The notes beneath the pieces were generated by a model. That model had not been told where the DNA came from. It did not search any database and was given only the letters and a program-made list of their open reading frames with translations. From Methylocapsa sp. S129 (GTDB taxonomy: Bacteria; Pseudomonadota; Alphaproteobacteria; Rhizobiales; Beijerinckiaceae): a DNA stretch of 64,000 nucleotides. Numbering within the stretch: the stretch's first letter is position 1; each line of letters opens with the position of its first letter. Below, piece by piece: positions 6,780-15,409 of the stretch. Where the stretch lies: NCBI RefSeq assembly GCF_009765995.1, contig NZ_LMUI01000060.1:194970-258969 (forward strand). The letters are read 5' to 3'. Made by a program: the position numbers and the translations under genes.

Positions 6780-8315
6780 ATGTCCGAGCCCATTGTCGTT
6801 CCGCTGCTGCGGCTTCGCAACGTCGCCAAGAGCTTTGGCGACAAGGTCGCGCTTTCGCATGTCGATCTCGATGTCGAAGCCGGCGAGGTCCATGTGATCT
6901 GCGGCGAAAACGGCGCGGGCAAAAGCACGCTCATGAATATCCTGGCCGGCATTCTGCAACCCGACGCCGGCGAGATGCTGCTCGACGGCAAGAGCGTGCG
7001 CTTCAGCGACCCGATCGAGGCCGGACGCGTCGGCATCGGCATGGTCCATCAGCATTTCAAGCTTGTCTCCTCGATGAGCGTCGCCGAGAACCTGTTCCTC
7101 AACCGGCAGCCGCTGCGCTTTGGCTTTATCAGCGACCGCCGCGTGATGCGCGAGCGCGCGCAAACGCTCATCGCCCGCTATCGTTTCGATCTTGACCCCG
7201 ACGCATCGATCGCCCAGCTCTCAGTGGGCCAGCGACAGCGCGTCGAAATCCTCAAGGCGCTCGCCTTCGACGCCCGCATCCTGATCCTCGACGAGCCGAC
7301 CGCCGTGCTGACGCCTCCCGAAGTCAGCGAACTGCTCGGTGTGATCGCCGATCTGAAAGCGCGCGGCCGCACGATCCTTTTTATCACCCACAAGCTTAAG
7401 GAAGTGAAAGCCGCCTCCGATCGCGTCACCGTGCTTCGGCACGGCGCCAGCGTCTCGACACGGCCGACCGCTGGTCTTTCCGAGTCCGACATCGCGCATG
7501 ACATGGTCGGGCGCGATCTTGCGACGCCGCGCCGCCGGGCAGGCGGTATCGGGTCGGGCGCGCCTAAGCTGAGCCTTTCGGGCCTGACGATGACCAATGC
7601 ATCGGGTCGCCGCCTCCTCGACGAAATCAACCTCGACATAAGGGCGGGCGAAATCGTCGGTGTCGCCGGCGTCGACGGCAACGGCCAGACCGAACTCAGC
7701 GAAGCGGTCGCCGGGCTACAAAATGCGCGCGCCGGCGCCGTCGCTATCGACGGCAAGGACGCGACGAACGTCAGCCCGCACGAGCGACGCGCCCGCGGTC
7801 TCGGTTTCATCCCGGAGGACCGGTTGGATCGCGGGCTTTGCGCTGGAATGACGATCGCCGAAAATGTCTCGACGGACAATTATGCTGCGCGGAAACTTAC
7901 TTCTTGTGGTCTCATTCGCATGGCCGCGCGCGACGCGTTCGCCAGCGAAAAGATCCGCCAGTTCGACATTCGCGGCGCCAGGCCGGGTTTGCCCGTCGGT
8001 CAGCTTTCCGGGGGCAATATGCAGAAGGTGGTGATCGCGCGCGAGATGGAGAAGGCGCCGAATGTGCTCGTCGTCGCCCAACCGACGCGCGGACTCGATG
8101 TCGGGGCCGCCGAATTCGTGCACGGCCAGATTCTCGCGGCGGCCGACCGCGGTTGCGCGGTTCTGCTCATCTCTTCGGAGCTCTCGGAGATATTCGCGCT
8201 GTCGGACCGCATCGCGGTGATGTATCGCGGCGCCGTCCTGCGTGTGCTCGATCGCACCGACGCCACCGAACATTTGGTCGGTCTGCTGATGAACGGCGTG
8301 GACGAGGCGGCGTGA
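6780..8315 (+). CDS. Nucleoside-type ABC transporter ATP-binding protein (duplicated ATPase)
   Basis: The 511-residue protein contains two ABC domains. The first has Walker A GENGAGKST, Q-loop, signature LSVGQRQRVEI and Walker B LILDEPTAVL. The second has the degenerate Walker A GVDGNGQTE and signature LSGGNMQKVVIARE, the usual arrangement in RbsA/YufO-type importers. The Walker B glutamate of the second half reads VVAQPTRGLD, with Q where E is usual. Start at ATG 6780 (a TTG 15 bases upstream is in frame but less likely). Its stop overlaps the next permease start by one base (TGATG), a sign of translational coupling. It powers the importer formed with the two permeases and the BMP protein. 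Confidence 0.92.
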   Translation: MSEPIVVPLLRLRNVAKSFGDKVALSHVDLDVEAGEVHVICGENGAGKSTLMNILAGILQPDAGEMLLDGKSVRFSDPIEAGRVGIGMVHQHFKLVSSMSVAENLFLNRQPLRFGFISDRRVMRERAQTLIARYRFDLDPDASIAQLSVGQRQRVEILKALAFDARILILDEPTAVLTPPEVSELLGVIADLKARGRTILFITHKLKEVKAASDRVTVLRHGASVSTRPTAGLSESDIAHDMVGRDLATPRRRAGGIGSGAPKLSLSGLTMTNASGRRLLDEINLDIRAGEIVGVAGVDGNGQTELSEAVAGLQNARAGAVAIDGKDATNVSPHERRARGLGFIPEDRLDRGLCAGMTIAENVSTDNYAARKLTSCGLIRMAARDAFASEKIRQFDIRGARPGLPVGQLSGGNMQKVVIAREMEKAPNVLVVAQPTRGLDVGAAEFVHGQILAAADRGCAVLLISSELSEIFALSDRIAVMYRGAVLRVLDRTDATEHLVGLLMNGVDEAA

Positions 8316-9343
8316 TGCGCGATTCGCTACAAACCCTCTCCCGCTCGCTGCTCGGGCCTGTTGGGGCGATCGTCGCCGTGATGGCGTGCGGCTTTCTCCT
8401 GGTGCTGGCGGTGAGTGACGAGCCGGTACTCGCCTATCGCGATCTGCTGTTCGCCAATTTCGATTCCCGCTCCAATTTCGCGTTATTCGTCAACCGAATG
8501 ACGCCGCTGCTGCTGATCGGCCTCGGCGTGGTGTTTTCATTTCGCGCAGGCGTCTTCAATGTCGGCGGCGAGGGTCAGCTCTATCTCGGCGCGATCGCCG
8601 CGACGGCGACCGCGCTTGCGTTTCCTCACGCGCCCGGTCCCGTGCTGATCGGCCTTTCACTTATCGCAGGAATCGCCGCTGGCGCGGCGTGGGGTTGGAT
8701 TCCCGGCATCCTCAAGGTGCGACTGGCGGTCAACGAAGTCGTGACGACGCTGATGCTCAATTTCGTCGCGCTGCTGCTCACTGAATATCTCGTGATCAAT
8801 GGGATGCGCGACACGACCGCCTACGGCGCGGTAAGCTACGTCCTGGCAGAGCAAGCATGGCTGCCTGATATTCCCGGCCTGCCCGGCGCGACGATCGGCG
8901 CGGTGATCGCTCTTCTGTTGGCGCCGCTCGCCTGGGTGGCGCTGTTCCGCACCGAATGGGGCGCGAACTTGCGCGCCGCCGGCGCCAATATCCGCTTCGC
9001 CGAGGCGGTCGGCGTGCGCGCCGCGCGCCAGGTCGTGATCGCGATGCTGATTTCTGGGGGTCTTTCCGGCCTCGCCGGCGCCTTCTATGTGCTCGGCATC
9101 GGTCATCGCTTCGAACAGAATTTCTCACCCGGATTCGGCTTGATCGGCATGACCGTCGCGTTGCTGGCGCGGGTGCATCCGATCGGCGTGGTGGCGACGG
9201 CGGCTTTCTACGCGCTAATTCTCAACGGGGCTGGCTATATGCAGATCGACGCCGACGTGCCGCGCTCCCTGGTCAATCTCCTGGCGGGCTTTCTGGTGCT
9301 GTTCATGACCGCGCGGTTCCGCCGCGGACAGGCGCCGGCATGA
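8315..9343 (+). CDS. Nucleoside-type ABC transporter permease 1
   Basis: The 342-residue inner-membrane protein has about 8-10 hydrophobic segments and the branched-chain amino acid/nucleoside permease motif GVVFSFRAGVFNVGGEGQLYLG, plus the EAVGVRAARQVVIAML cytoplasmic loop. This is the family of YufP and BmpF. The start codon overlaps the ATPase stop, and its own stop overlaps the next permease start by four bases, so all are translated together. It forms the heterodimeric channel with the following gene. Confidence 0.92.
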   Translation: MRDSLQTLSRSLLGPVGAIVAVMACGFLLVLAVSDEPVLAYRDLLFANFDSRSNFALFVNRMTPLLLIGLGVVFSFRAGVFNVGGEGQLYLGAIAATATALAFPHAPGPVLIGLSLIAGIAAGAAWGWIPGILKVRLAVNEVVTTLMLNFVALLLTEYLVINGMRDTTAYGAVSYVLAEQAWLPDIPGLPGATIGAVIALLLAPLAWVALFRTEWGANLRAAGANIRFAEAVGVRAARQVVIAMLISGGLSGLAGAFYVLGIGHRFEQNFSPGFGLIGMTVALLARVHPIGVVATAAFYALILNGAGYMQIDADVPRSLVNLLAGFLVLFMTARFRRGQAPA

Positions 9344-10269
9344 GCGCGTCGATGCAGGCTTCACAATTTCTCGCTTCGGTATTAGAGCAGACGACGCCAT
9401 TGCTGCTCGCCGCGCTCGCCGCGATGATCACCACGCGCGCCAATATTCTCAACGTCGCCGTCGAGGGCATGATGCTTGTCGCGGCATTCACCGCGATCGC
9501 GGTCGGCGAGGCGAGCGGCAGCGCCAGCCTCGCGCTGATCTCCGCGATCGGCGCCTCCGCCATGATGTCGCTGATCTTCGGGTTCGTGTCGATCGTAATG
9601 AAAGCAGATTTCATCGTCGCCGGCCTTGGCCTCAACATCCTGGCCGCCGGCGGAACGCTGTTTGTTCTCGAACAGGTCTATCAGGATCCCGGCGGCTTGC
9701 GGCCGGAGGTCTTTCCCGATCTCTGGCGGGTCCCGAGCGGCGCGCTTTCGTGGTTCCCCATCGTTGGGCCGGCGTTTGAGCGTCAGAGCGTGATCGTCTT
9801 CCTCGCGCTCATCGCTGTCCCCGTTTGCTCGTTCGTCCTCTACCGCATGCCGATCGGCTACGCCCTGCGCGCGGTCGGCGAAGACGAACCGGCCGCCATC
9901 GCCGCCGGCGTGCATGCCGCGCGCATGAAACTGCTCGCGGTGCTGGCGAGCGGCCTGCTCGCCGGGCTCGCCGGCGCCCAGCTTTCGATGGATCGGCTGC
10001 ATTTCTTCCTGCCCGACATGACCAGCGGACGCGGCTTCATCGGGCTTGCCGCGACGCTATTCGGCGGTGGTCTGCCGTGGGCGACCGCCGGCGCCGCCTT
10101 CCTCTTCGGCGCCTTCGGCGCGCTCGGCGACCGGCTGCAGACTTTTCAGGCGCCGCCGCAATTCGTGCTGATGGCGCCCTATATAGCGGCGGTATTGGGC
10201 CTGATCCTGTCGCGCGTGCGCGCCGCGGCCCGCAGCCGCCCCGCCCGCATCGGGGGAAGAGCGACGTGA
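9340..10269 (+). CDS. Nucleoside-type ABC transporter permease 2
   Basis: The 309-residue permease is the partner of the preceding one. It opens with a hydrophobic segment followed by ANILNVAVEGMMLVAAF, the conserved permease loop, and later has AAGVHAARMKLLAVL and GRGFIGLAATLFGGGLP. It is the YufQ/BmpG-type subunit. The ATG at 9340 overlaps the previous stop (ATGA) and its stop overlaps the GTG start of the nucleoside hydrolase, so transport and hydrolysis are tightly linked at the translation level. Confidence 0.92.
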   Translation: MSASMQASQFLASVLEQTTPLLLAALAAMITTRANILNVAVEGMMLVAAFTAIAVGEASGSASLALISAIGASAMMSLIFGFVSIVMKADFIVAGLGLNILAAGGTLFVLEQVYQDPGGLRPEVFPDLWRVPSGALSWFPIVGPAFERQSVIVFLALIAVPVCSFVLYRMPIGYALRAVGEDEPAAIAAGVHAARMKLLAVLASGLLAGLAGAQLSMDRLHFFLPDMTSGRGFIGLAATLFGGGLPWATAGAAFLFGAFGALGDRLQTFQAPPQFVLMAPYIAAVLGLILSRVRAAARSRPARIGGRAT

Positions 10270-11228
10270 CGATTTCCATCCTTCATGATTGCGATCCCGG
10301 CAATGACGACGCGCTCGGCATTCTCGTCGCGCTCGGCTCTCCCCATCTTTCGCTCGCCGCCGTCACCACTGGCGCGGGGCATCTTGCCGCCGATCGCACG
10401 GGGCGCAACGCCGCGATCACGCTCGGCGTCGCCGGCGCCCGCGCGATTCCGGTGACGCGCGGCGCGCCGGCGCCGCTGGTGCGCGAGCGACTGATCGCCG
10501 GCGTGCTCGATCTCGACAGCGCGCTTGATGGAGAGCGTCCTGATTTGCCCGCCGTCGCGATCGACGAGACCAGGACCTCGGCCGAGACAATCGCCGATCT
10601 GGCTTCGCGCATGGCGGGTTTGACGATCGTCACGACCGGACCTTTCACCAATCTGGCGCTCGCGCTACGCAATCGGCCTTCGATCGCCGGCAAGATTGCG
10701 CGCATCGTCGCACTCGGCGGCGCCTGGGGACTCGGCAACAAGACCGCGGCGGCCGAGTGGAATGTGCTCTGCGATCCAGAGGCCGCGTCGATCGTCTTCG
10801 GAGCGGGCGTCCCGATGACGCTTCTGCCGATCGACGCCACGGCGCAGGTGATGATCGATGACGCACTGGTCGAGTCCGTCGCAGCGCTGCGCGGGCGGGC
10901 AACGCGTTTCGCCACCGAGCTTTTGCGCTCGCTGCGCGCGACCTTCAAGGGCGGCGGCCCGTTCGCAGCCCCCGACATGCCGCTCAACGATCCGCTGGCC
11001 CTGCTTGTCGCCGCCGAACCGGCGCTCGCGCGCACGATACCCGCGCGCGTCGATGTCGAACTCGCCGGGCGTTTCACCTATGGCCGCACGGTAATAGATT
11101 TCGCGGGCAAATCGGGTCTGCCGCCGAATTGTGAAATCGCGATTCAATTCGATGTCGCCGCCACGCGCCTGGCGTTTACTCGATCGCTGGCGCATCTGTC
11201 CGAAAATTCCTCGTCCTTTTCTTCCTGA
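10266..11228 (+). CDS. Nucleoside hydrolase (inosine/uridine-preferring type)
   Basis: The 320-residue enzyme cleaves the N-glycosidic bond of ribonucleosides to base plus ribose. The calcium-binding DxDxxxDDA signature is present in a variant form, HDCDPGNDDALG (residues 7-18), and the second conserved block AEWNVLCDPEAA is present near residue 165. TTGPFTNLALAL is also typical. Translation starts at GTG 10266, which overlaps the permease stop. Its place directly after a BMP-type importer indicates that imported nucleosides are hydrolysed in the cytoplasm. Base preference (purine or pyrimidine) is not evident. Confidence 0.9.
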   Translation: MTISILHDCDPGNDDALGILVALGSPHLSLAAVTTGAGHLAADRTGRNAAITLGVAGARAIPVTRGAPAPLVRERLIAGVLDLDSALDGERPDLPAVAIDETRTSAETIADLASRMAGLTIVTTGPFTNLALALRNRPSIAGKIARIVALGGAWGLGNKTAAAEWNVLCDPEAASIVFGAGVPMTLLPIDATAQVMIDDALVESVAALRGRATRFATELLRSLRATFKGGGPFAAPDMPLNDPLALLVAAEPALARTIPARVDVELAGRFTYGRTVIDFAGKSGLPPNCEIAIQFDVAATRLAFTRSLAHLSENSSSFSS

Positions 11229-11248
11229 GTCAACTGGAGCTTTCGCCA

Positions 11249-12007
11249 ATGGCTAAAACGCCGCGTGTTCTCATCGCCGGGGAATCCTGGACCGTGCACA
11301 GCATCCACCAAAAAGGCTTCGACAGTTTTACAACGACCGAATATGCCGAAGGCGTCGGTTGGCTGAAGACGGCGCTGCTGGAGGGTGGTTGGCAAGTCGA
11401 CTATCAACCAGCGCATGTCGCCGCCCGGGATTTTCCAATGACGGCCGCGGCGCTCGCCGCGTATGATTGCGTGATGCTTAGCGATATCGGCGCCAATACG
11501 CTGCTGATCCATCCCGACACATTCGTCCGCGCGAAGGCGCTTCCCAACCGGCTGGAGGCGGTGCGCGACTATGTGGCCAAGGGCGGCGGGTTGATCATGG
11601 TCGGAGGCTATCTCACATTTCAGGGCATCGAGGGCAAGGCGCGCTATCACGATACACCCATCGAACAAGCGTTGCCGGTGACGATCGAATCTACCGACGA
11701 CCGTTGCGAAACGCCGCAAGGGGTTACGCCAATCGTCGCGTTGCCGGGCCATCCCATCGTCGCCGGCCTTTCATCGTCCTGGCCCGACCTGCTTGGCTAT
11801 AACCGCTTCGCGGCGAAGCCTGGCTCGGCGATTGTCGCCAGCGTCGGCGCCGATCCGCTAATCGTCGCGGGCGCTTTCCACGAGGGACGCGCTGTCGCCT
11901 TCGCCTCGGATTGCGGGCCCCATTGGGCGCCGCCAGCGTTTGTCAACTGGCCCGGCTATGCGCCGCTTTGGCGTCAAATGGCTGGCTGGGCGGCGAAGCT
12001 TTCATGA
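11249..12007 (+). CDS. Glutamine-amidotransferase-like protein (PF07090 type)
   Basis: The 252-residue protein matches the putative glutamine amidotransferase family of cytoplasmic proteins: GESWTVHSIHQKGFDSF near the start, YDCVMLSDIGANTLL, KGGGLIMVGGYLTFQGIEGKAR, and SDCGPHWAPPAFVNWPGY near the end. The fold is class I glutamine-amidotransferase-like, but the usual Cys nucleophile elbow is not obvious; the GGYLTFQG segment occupies that place. Its reaction is unknown. It follows the nucleoside hydrolase by 20 bases and overlaps the next gene by four bases, so it probably acts on a breakdown product of the imported compound. A ribose- or base-derived amide is one guess. Confidence 0.8.
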   Translation: MAKTPRVLIAGESWTVHSIHQKGFDSFTTTEYAEGVGWLKTALLEGGWQVDYQPAHVAARDFPMTAAALAAYDCVMLSDIGANTLLIHPDTFVRAKALPNRLEAVRDYVAKGGGLIMVGGYLTFQGIEGKARYHDTPIEQALPVTIESTDDRCETPQGVTPIVALPGHPIVAGLSSSWPDLLGYNRFAAKPGSAIVASVGADPLIVAGAFHEGRAVAFASDCGPHWAPPAFVNWPGYAPLWRQMAGWAAKLS

Positions 12008-12765
12008 TCGCCCCGCTCAATATTATGCAATGGGGCGACCCGAGCGCCAAGAAAATAGCGGTCGCGCTGCACGGGATCACCGCCAACGGGGGCGCCTTCT
12101 TTCAGCCCGCACGCCTGCTCGCCGAGCGCGGCTGGCTGGTGATCGCACCCGACATGCGCGGTCACGGCGAAAGCGGCCGCGGCGACGGCGATTTTTCAAC
12201 TGCGAGCCTGCTCGCTGACATCGCCGCCGCGGTTCCGGTCGATCCTGACGTGATGATCGGCCATTCCTTTGGCGGCTATCTCGCGCAGGCAGGCGTGCTC
12301 GCCGGATTGTTCCACCCGCGCGCGCTGGTGCTGGAGGATCCCGTTTCGCATTTCGCCGATCAGGCGGGGCCGGCGGCGATGCTCGCATGGGACGAAGCCA
12401 ATCTGCCGCGCAATATCGAAGGCCTGCTCAAGCTCAATCCGAAATGGTCGCGGCTCGATGCGGCATGGAAGCTGCTGTCGTTGGAGCAGATCGATTTCAA
12501 GGACGCCGCGGCGGCTTTCGCCGGCAATGCGCCCTGGGATTTGCGGCCGCGCGCCGCGGAGATCGCCGCCAGGCAGCCGACCGCATGGGTGCTCCCTGAA
12601 ATCAGCCGCTTCGTGCCCGCCGACGATCAGGCGTGGCTCAGAAGCGACGTTGGCGCAAAGGCGATGTTCGTGCTGCCTGATGTCGGTCATAGCGTGCACC
12701 GCGATGCGCCGGAGGCTTTCGTCGATATCGTGACGCAGCTATGCAAGGGGGTCGCGCCGCGATGA
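12004..12765 (+). CDS. Alpha/beta-hydrolase fold protein
   Basis: The 253-residue soluble enzyme has the oxyanion region HGITANGG near residue 20, APDMRGHGESG, the nucleophile elbow GHSFGG (Ser near residue 85) and a C-terminal catalytic His in DVGHSVHRD. This is the Ser-Asp-His hydrolase family that cleaves esters, amides or C-C bonds. The ATG overlaps the stop of the preceding gene (ATGA), and its stop overlaps the acetamidase start in the same way. The operon context suggests hydrolysis of an amide, ester or lactone intermediate from the nucleoside-like substrate; the exact bond cannot be named. Confidence 0.85.
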   Translation: MIAPLNIMQWGDPSAKKIAVALHGITANGGAFFQPARLLAERGWLVIAPDMRGHGESGRGDGDFSTASLLADIAAAVPVDPDVMIGHSFGGYLAQAGVLAGLFHPRALVLEDPVSHFADQAGPAAMLAWDEANLPRNIEGLLKLNPKWSRLDAAWKLLSLEQIDFKDAAAAFAGNAPWDLRPRAAEIAARQPTAWVLPEISRFVPADDQAWLRSDVGAKAMFVLPDVGHSVHRDAPEAFVDIVTQLCKGVAPR

Positions 12766-13751
12766 CCGACGAGAGTTTCCCTTACGTGTTTCACTACGGC
12801 GCCGGCGAGCCGCGGATTCGTGCGAGACTTGGCGAACCGCTGTGCGTGTTCACCGAGGATTGCTTTTCCGGCAAGCTCGTCGCGGTCGATGGCAAGCCGC
12901 GCGAAGTGGCGCCGTTCCCGCGCGTCAATCCGCTGACGGGCCCGATCGCCATCGAGGGCGTGCGCGACGGCGATACCCTGGCGATTCATCTCGTCTCGCT
13001 CAAGCCGGCGCGTGATTGGGGCGTCTCGACCGTGTCGCCGAATTTCGGAGCGCTTTCAGGTACGCGCAACAATCCCAACCTGCAACCGGAACAGGCCGAG
13101 ACGGTTTGGATCTGGCGCGTCGGGCTTGACGGAATGCTCACGACGACGACCACGAATGGCCGCGAAATCAGCGCGCCATTGCGGCCGTTCCACGGTTCGC
13201 TCGGCGTAGCGCCGCCGCATGGCGAAGTGCGCCTCAGCGTCGTGCCGGATTCGTTCGGCGGCAACCTCGACATTCCCGATCTCGGCGCCGGCGCAACGTT
13301 GTATCTTCGCGCCAATGTCGATGAGGCGATGGTCTATATCGGCGACGGGCACTTCGCGCAGGGCGACGGCGAACTTGCCGGCACGGCTGTAGAGGGCGCG
13401 CTCAACACCGAACTGATTTTTGCAACCTGCGGCGACGGCGAGGATATGCTATGGCCGCGGCTTGAGACCGATACAGAGATCGCAGTGATCGGCTGCGCGC
13501 GCCCCCTGGAAGACGCCGTCCGCATCGCCGCGCATGGCCTCGTGCATTGGGTCAGCCGGCTGTGCGGGCTTGAACCTGGCGATGCGCATCAGCTCGTTTC
13601 ACAGAACTGTCGCCTGCGGATCGGCAATCTCGTAAATCCTCTCTACACGGTGGCAGCGTTTATCGATAAGAAACGGCTACCTCGTGCGATCTCAGATTTC
13701 GAAGATACACACCAAATGCTTCGCAGCGCGAGCAAATCCTCGACGCAATAG
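12762..13751 (+). CDS. Acetamidase/formamidase family protein (first copy)
   Basis: The 329-residue protein belongs to the FmdA/AmdA amidohydrolases that release ammonia from short amides. It shows NPLTGPIAIEGVRDGDTL, HGEVRLSVVPDSFGGNLDIPDLGAG and the conserved GDGHFAQGDGELAGTAVE metal-site region, followed by LVSQNCRLRIGNLVNPLYTV. The start at 12762 overlaps the previous stop; an in-frame ATG 21 bases upstream is less likely. The family usually ends shortly after the PLYTV-type motif, but here about 20 residues follow (after KKRLPR). The junction with an IS6-type fragment begins here, so the C-terminus may have been re-made by an insertion or deletion. It is the last gene of the nucleoside operon. 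Confidence 0.88.
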   Translation: MTDESFPYVFHYGAGEPRIRARLGEPLCVFTEDCFSGKLVAVDGKPREVAPFPRVNPLTGPIAIEGVRDGDTLAIHLVSLKPARDWGVSTVSPNFGALSGTRNNPNLQPEQAETVWIWRVGLDGMLTTTTTNGREISAPLRPFHGSLGVAPPHGEVRLSVVPDSFGGNLDIPDLGAGATLYLRANVDEAMVYIGDGHFAQGDGELAGTAVEGALNTELIFATCGDGEDMLWPRLETDTEIAVIGCARPLEDAVRIAAHGLVHWVSRLCGLEPGDAHQLVSQNCRLRIGNLVNPLYTVAAFIDKKRLPRAISDFEDTHQMLRSASKSSTQ

Positions 13752-13890
13752 TCATCGTTTCGTCAGACATCGCGTCGATGCGCCACCAGGATCCTCCACC
13801 CCGGCGAACGAAGCGGTTCCAGCGTTTCTCGTATTCCGGGACATAGCGTTGGATCCAGCGCGTGATCGTGGTGTGCGCCACGGAGAGCCC
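13752..13890 (-). pseudogene. IS6-family transposase fragment
   Basis: On the minus strand the translation contains LSVAHTTITRWIQRYVPEYE followed by KRWNRFVRRGGGSWWRID, the region just before and at the first catalytic Asp of IS6/IS26-type DDE transposases. Only about 45 residues are recognisable; both ends of the element, the rest of the DDE domain and any inverted repeats are missing. The fragment sits exactly between the convergent acetamidase gene and ureD, marking a past insertion and deletion between two operons. Confidence 0.7.
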
Positions 13891-13925
13891 CCGCAGAACC
13901 GGCCTAATCAGCAGGAGTTGTAATA

Positions 13926-14771
13926 TCAGCCCTTGCGCCGTGACGGCGGGGGGACGCCGTAGAATTCGCAACGAATGGCGTTCCAGGCTGTTTGAATGCC
14001 GGCTCTCACGGCGCGCAGGTCGCGGCCGGCGAGGCGGACGCCGAGTCCGGCTGTCTCGTCGGGCAGTAGGCTCGCGGCGGCGTAGAGGTCAGGAATCGTC
14101 GCTAGAGTCGCGGAGAGAGCGTTGGCGAAGGCGGCCATGCTATCCCAGCGCCTGCCGGGAGCTGCTAGCGTCATCGCGCCGAAGGCCCTGAATTGTGCGG
14201 TTCTTCCCTGGCCGAGGCTGCGGATATCGATGCGATCGACCAGCACAGCGTCGTCGCCGCCGCAACGCAGGATCATGGTCGAAGCGAGGCTTCGGAAGCC
14301 TCGGCCGCGCGCTTCGGGGTCGTGGGTCGTGAAGGCGTCGGAGATCAGCGCGACGCCGCCGACGGCGCAATCGATCTCGATCGTCTGATCAAGCGCCGCG
14401 TCCGGGAACAGAATGCGCGGTTCGGGGAGATATTCGAAATAGCCGCCCTCTTCGATCCGGATGGCGATCTTCTCCTCGGTCGTGACGCCAGGAGCGGCGC
14501 GGTGGATGAGCGACGCGCCTTGTGTGGCGACATGGGCCGCTGCGCCGCCGCCGACGTGGAAGCGTTGACGCAGGCGATCTTCGCCATGCGTGGCGCCGCT
14601 GCTCGTCTGCAGAATAACGGTCAGCATATGCGAAGGCGCGCGGTCGAGCGCGAAAGTCCGCGTGAGCACGAAGGGCCAGCGGAACAGCCGGCGGTCGAGC
14701 ACCGTTCGGTCGCCACGCCGTGCGAGGGCGAGATCGAGTTGCGCGCGAACCTCCGGTTGAGGCCCCGTCAC
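13926..14771 (-). CDS. ureD: Urease accessory protein UreD
   Basis: The 281-residue protein is UreD (UreH), which binds apo-urease and, with UreF and UreG, forms the platform that delivers nickel. Family marks visible are [27 protein letters not shown] and [14 protein letters not shown]. The ATG at 14771 overlaps the ureG stop by four bases (ATGA). It is the last gene of the long minus-strand operon that includes ureE, ureF, the fused ureAB, ureC and ureG. Length is usual for the family. Confidence 0.93.
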   Translation of the reverse strand: MTGPQPEVRAQLDLALARRGDRTVLDRRLFRWPFVLTRTFALDRAPSHMLTVILQTSSGATHGEDRLRQRFHVGGGAAAHVATQGASLIHRAAPGVTTEEKIAIRIEEGGYFEYLPEPRILFPDAALDQTIEIDCAVGGVALISDAFTTHDPEARGRGFRSLASTMILRCGGDDAVLVDRIDIRSLGQGRTAQFRAFGAMTLAAPGRRWDSMAAFANALSATLATIPDLYAAASLLPDETAGLGVRLAGRDLRAVRAGIQTAWNAIRCEFYGVPPPSRRKG

Positions 14772-15409
14772 GCGCGAAACAGCACGTCGCGTTCAATAGC
14801 CGAGACCACGGCGTCGATTCCCTCGCCCTTGCGGCAATTGGTGAGAAGAACCGGGCGATTGTCGCGCACGGCGAGCGCCTGCTGGCGCATCCGTTCAAGA
14901 TCGACGCCGACATAGGGCGCGAGATCGGTCTTGTTGATCACGAGCGTGTCGCAGCGGATCACGCCGGGGCCGCGCTTGCGCGGAATGTCGTCGCCGCCGC
15001 CGACATCGATCACGAACATCCAGAAATCGGTCAAGTCTCGCGAGAAGGTCGAGGCGAGATTGTCGCCGCCGCTTTCGATCAGGATGAGTTCGACCCCAGG
15101 AAAGCGGCGTTCGAGATCGTCCGCCGCCTCGATGTTCAATGTCGGGTCCTCGCGGATGACCGTATGCGGACAGGCTCCAGCCTCGACGGCCGAGACGCGC
15201 GCAGGATCGATCAGCCCGGAACGCCTAATGCGTTCGGCGTCCTCGGCCGTGACGAGGTCATTGGTGATAATTGCGAGGTCGACGCCGCGCGCCATCAAGG
15301 CGGGGATCAGCCGCTCGACGAGCGCCGTCTTGCCTGAGCCGACGGGCCCGCCGATGCCGACGCGCGCCGCTGCGATTCGCGACCCGGCGGCCCTTTGCAA
15401 TGGGTTCAT
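14768..15409 (-). CDS. ureG: Urease accessory GTPase UreG
   Basis: The 213-residue SIMIBI-class GTPase supplies GTP-driven nickel delivery to urease. The P-loop [11 protein letters not shown] is near residue 17, the CPH-type nickel motif appears as [12 protein letters not shown], and [33 protein letters not shown] and the guanine-specificity motif NKTDLA are all present. The ATG at 15409 overlaps the ureC stop (ATGA), which I prefer to an in-frame start 48 bases upstream. All active-site features look intact. Confidence 0.96.
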   Translation of the reverse strand: MNPLQRAAGSRIAAARVGIGGPVGSGKTALVERLIPALMARGVDLAIITNDLVTAEDAERIRRSGLIDPARVSAVEAGACPHTVIREDPTLNIEAADDLERRFPGVELILIESGGDNLASTFSRDLTDFWMFVIDVGGGDDIPRKRGPGVIRCDTLVINKTDLAPYVGVDLERMRQQALAVRDNRPVLLTNCRKGEGIDAVVSAIERDVLFRA

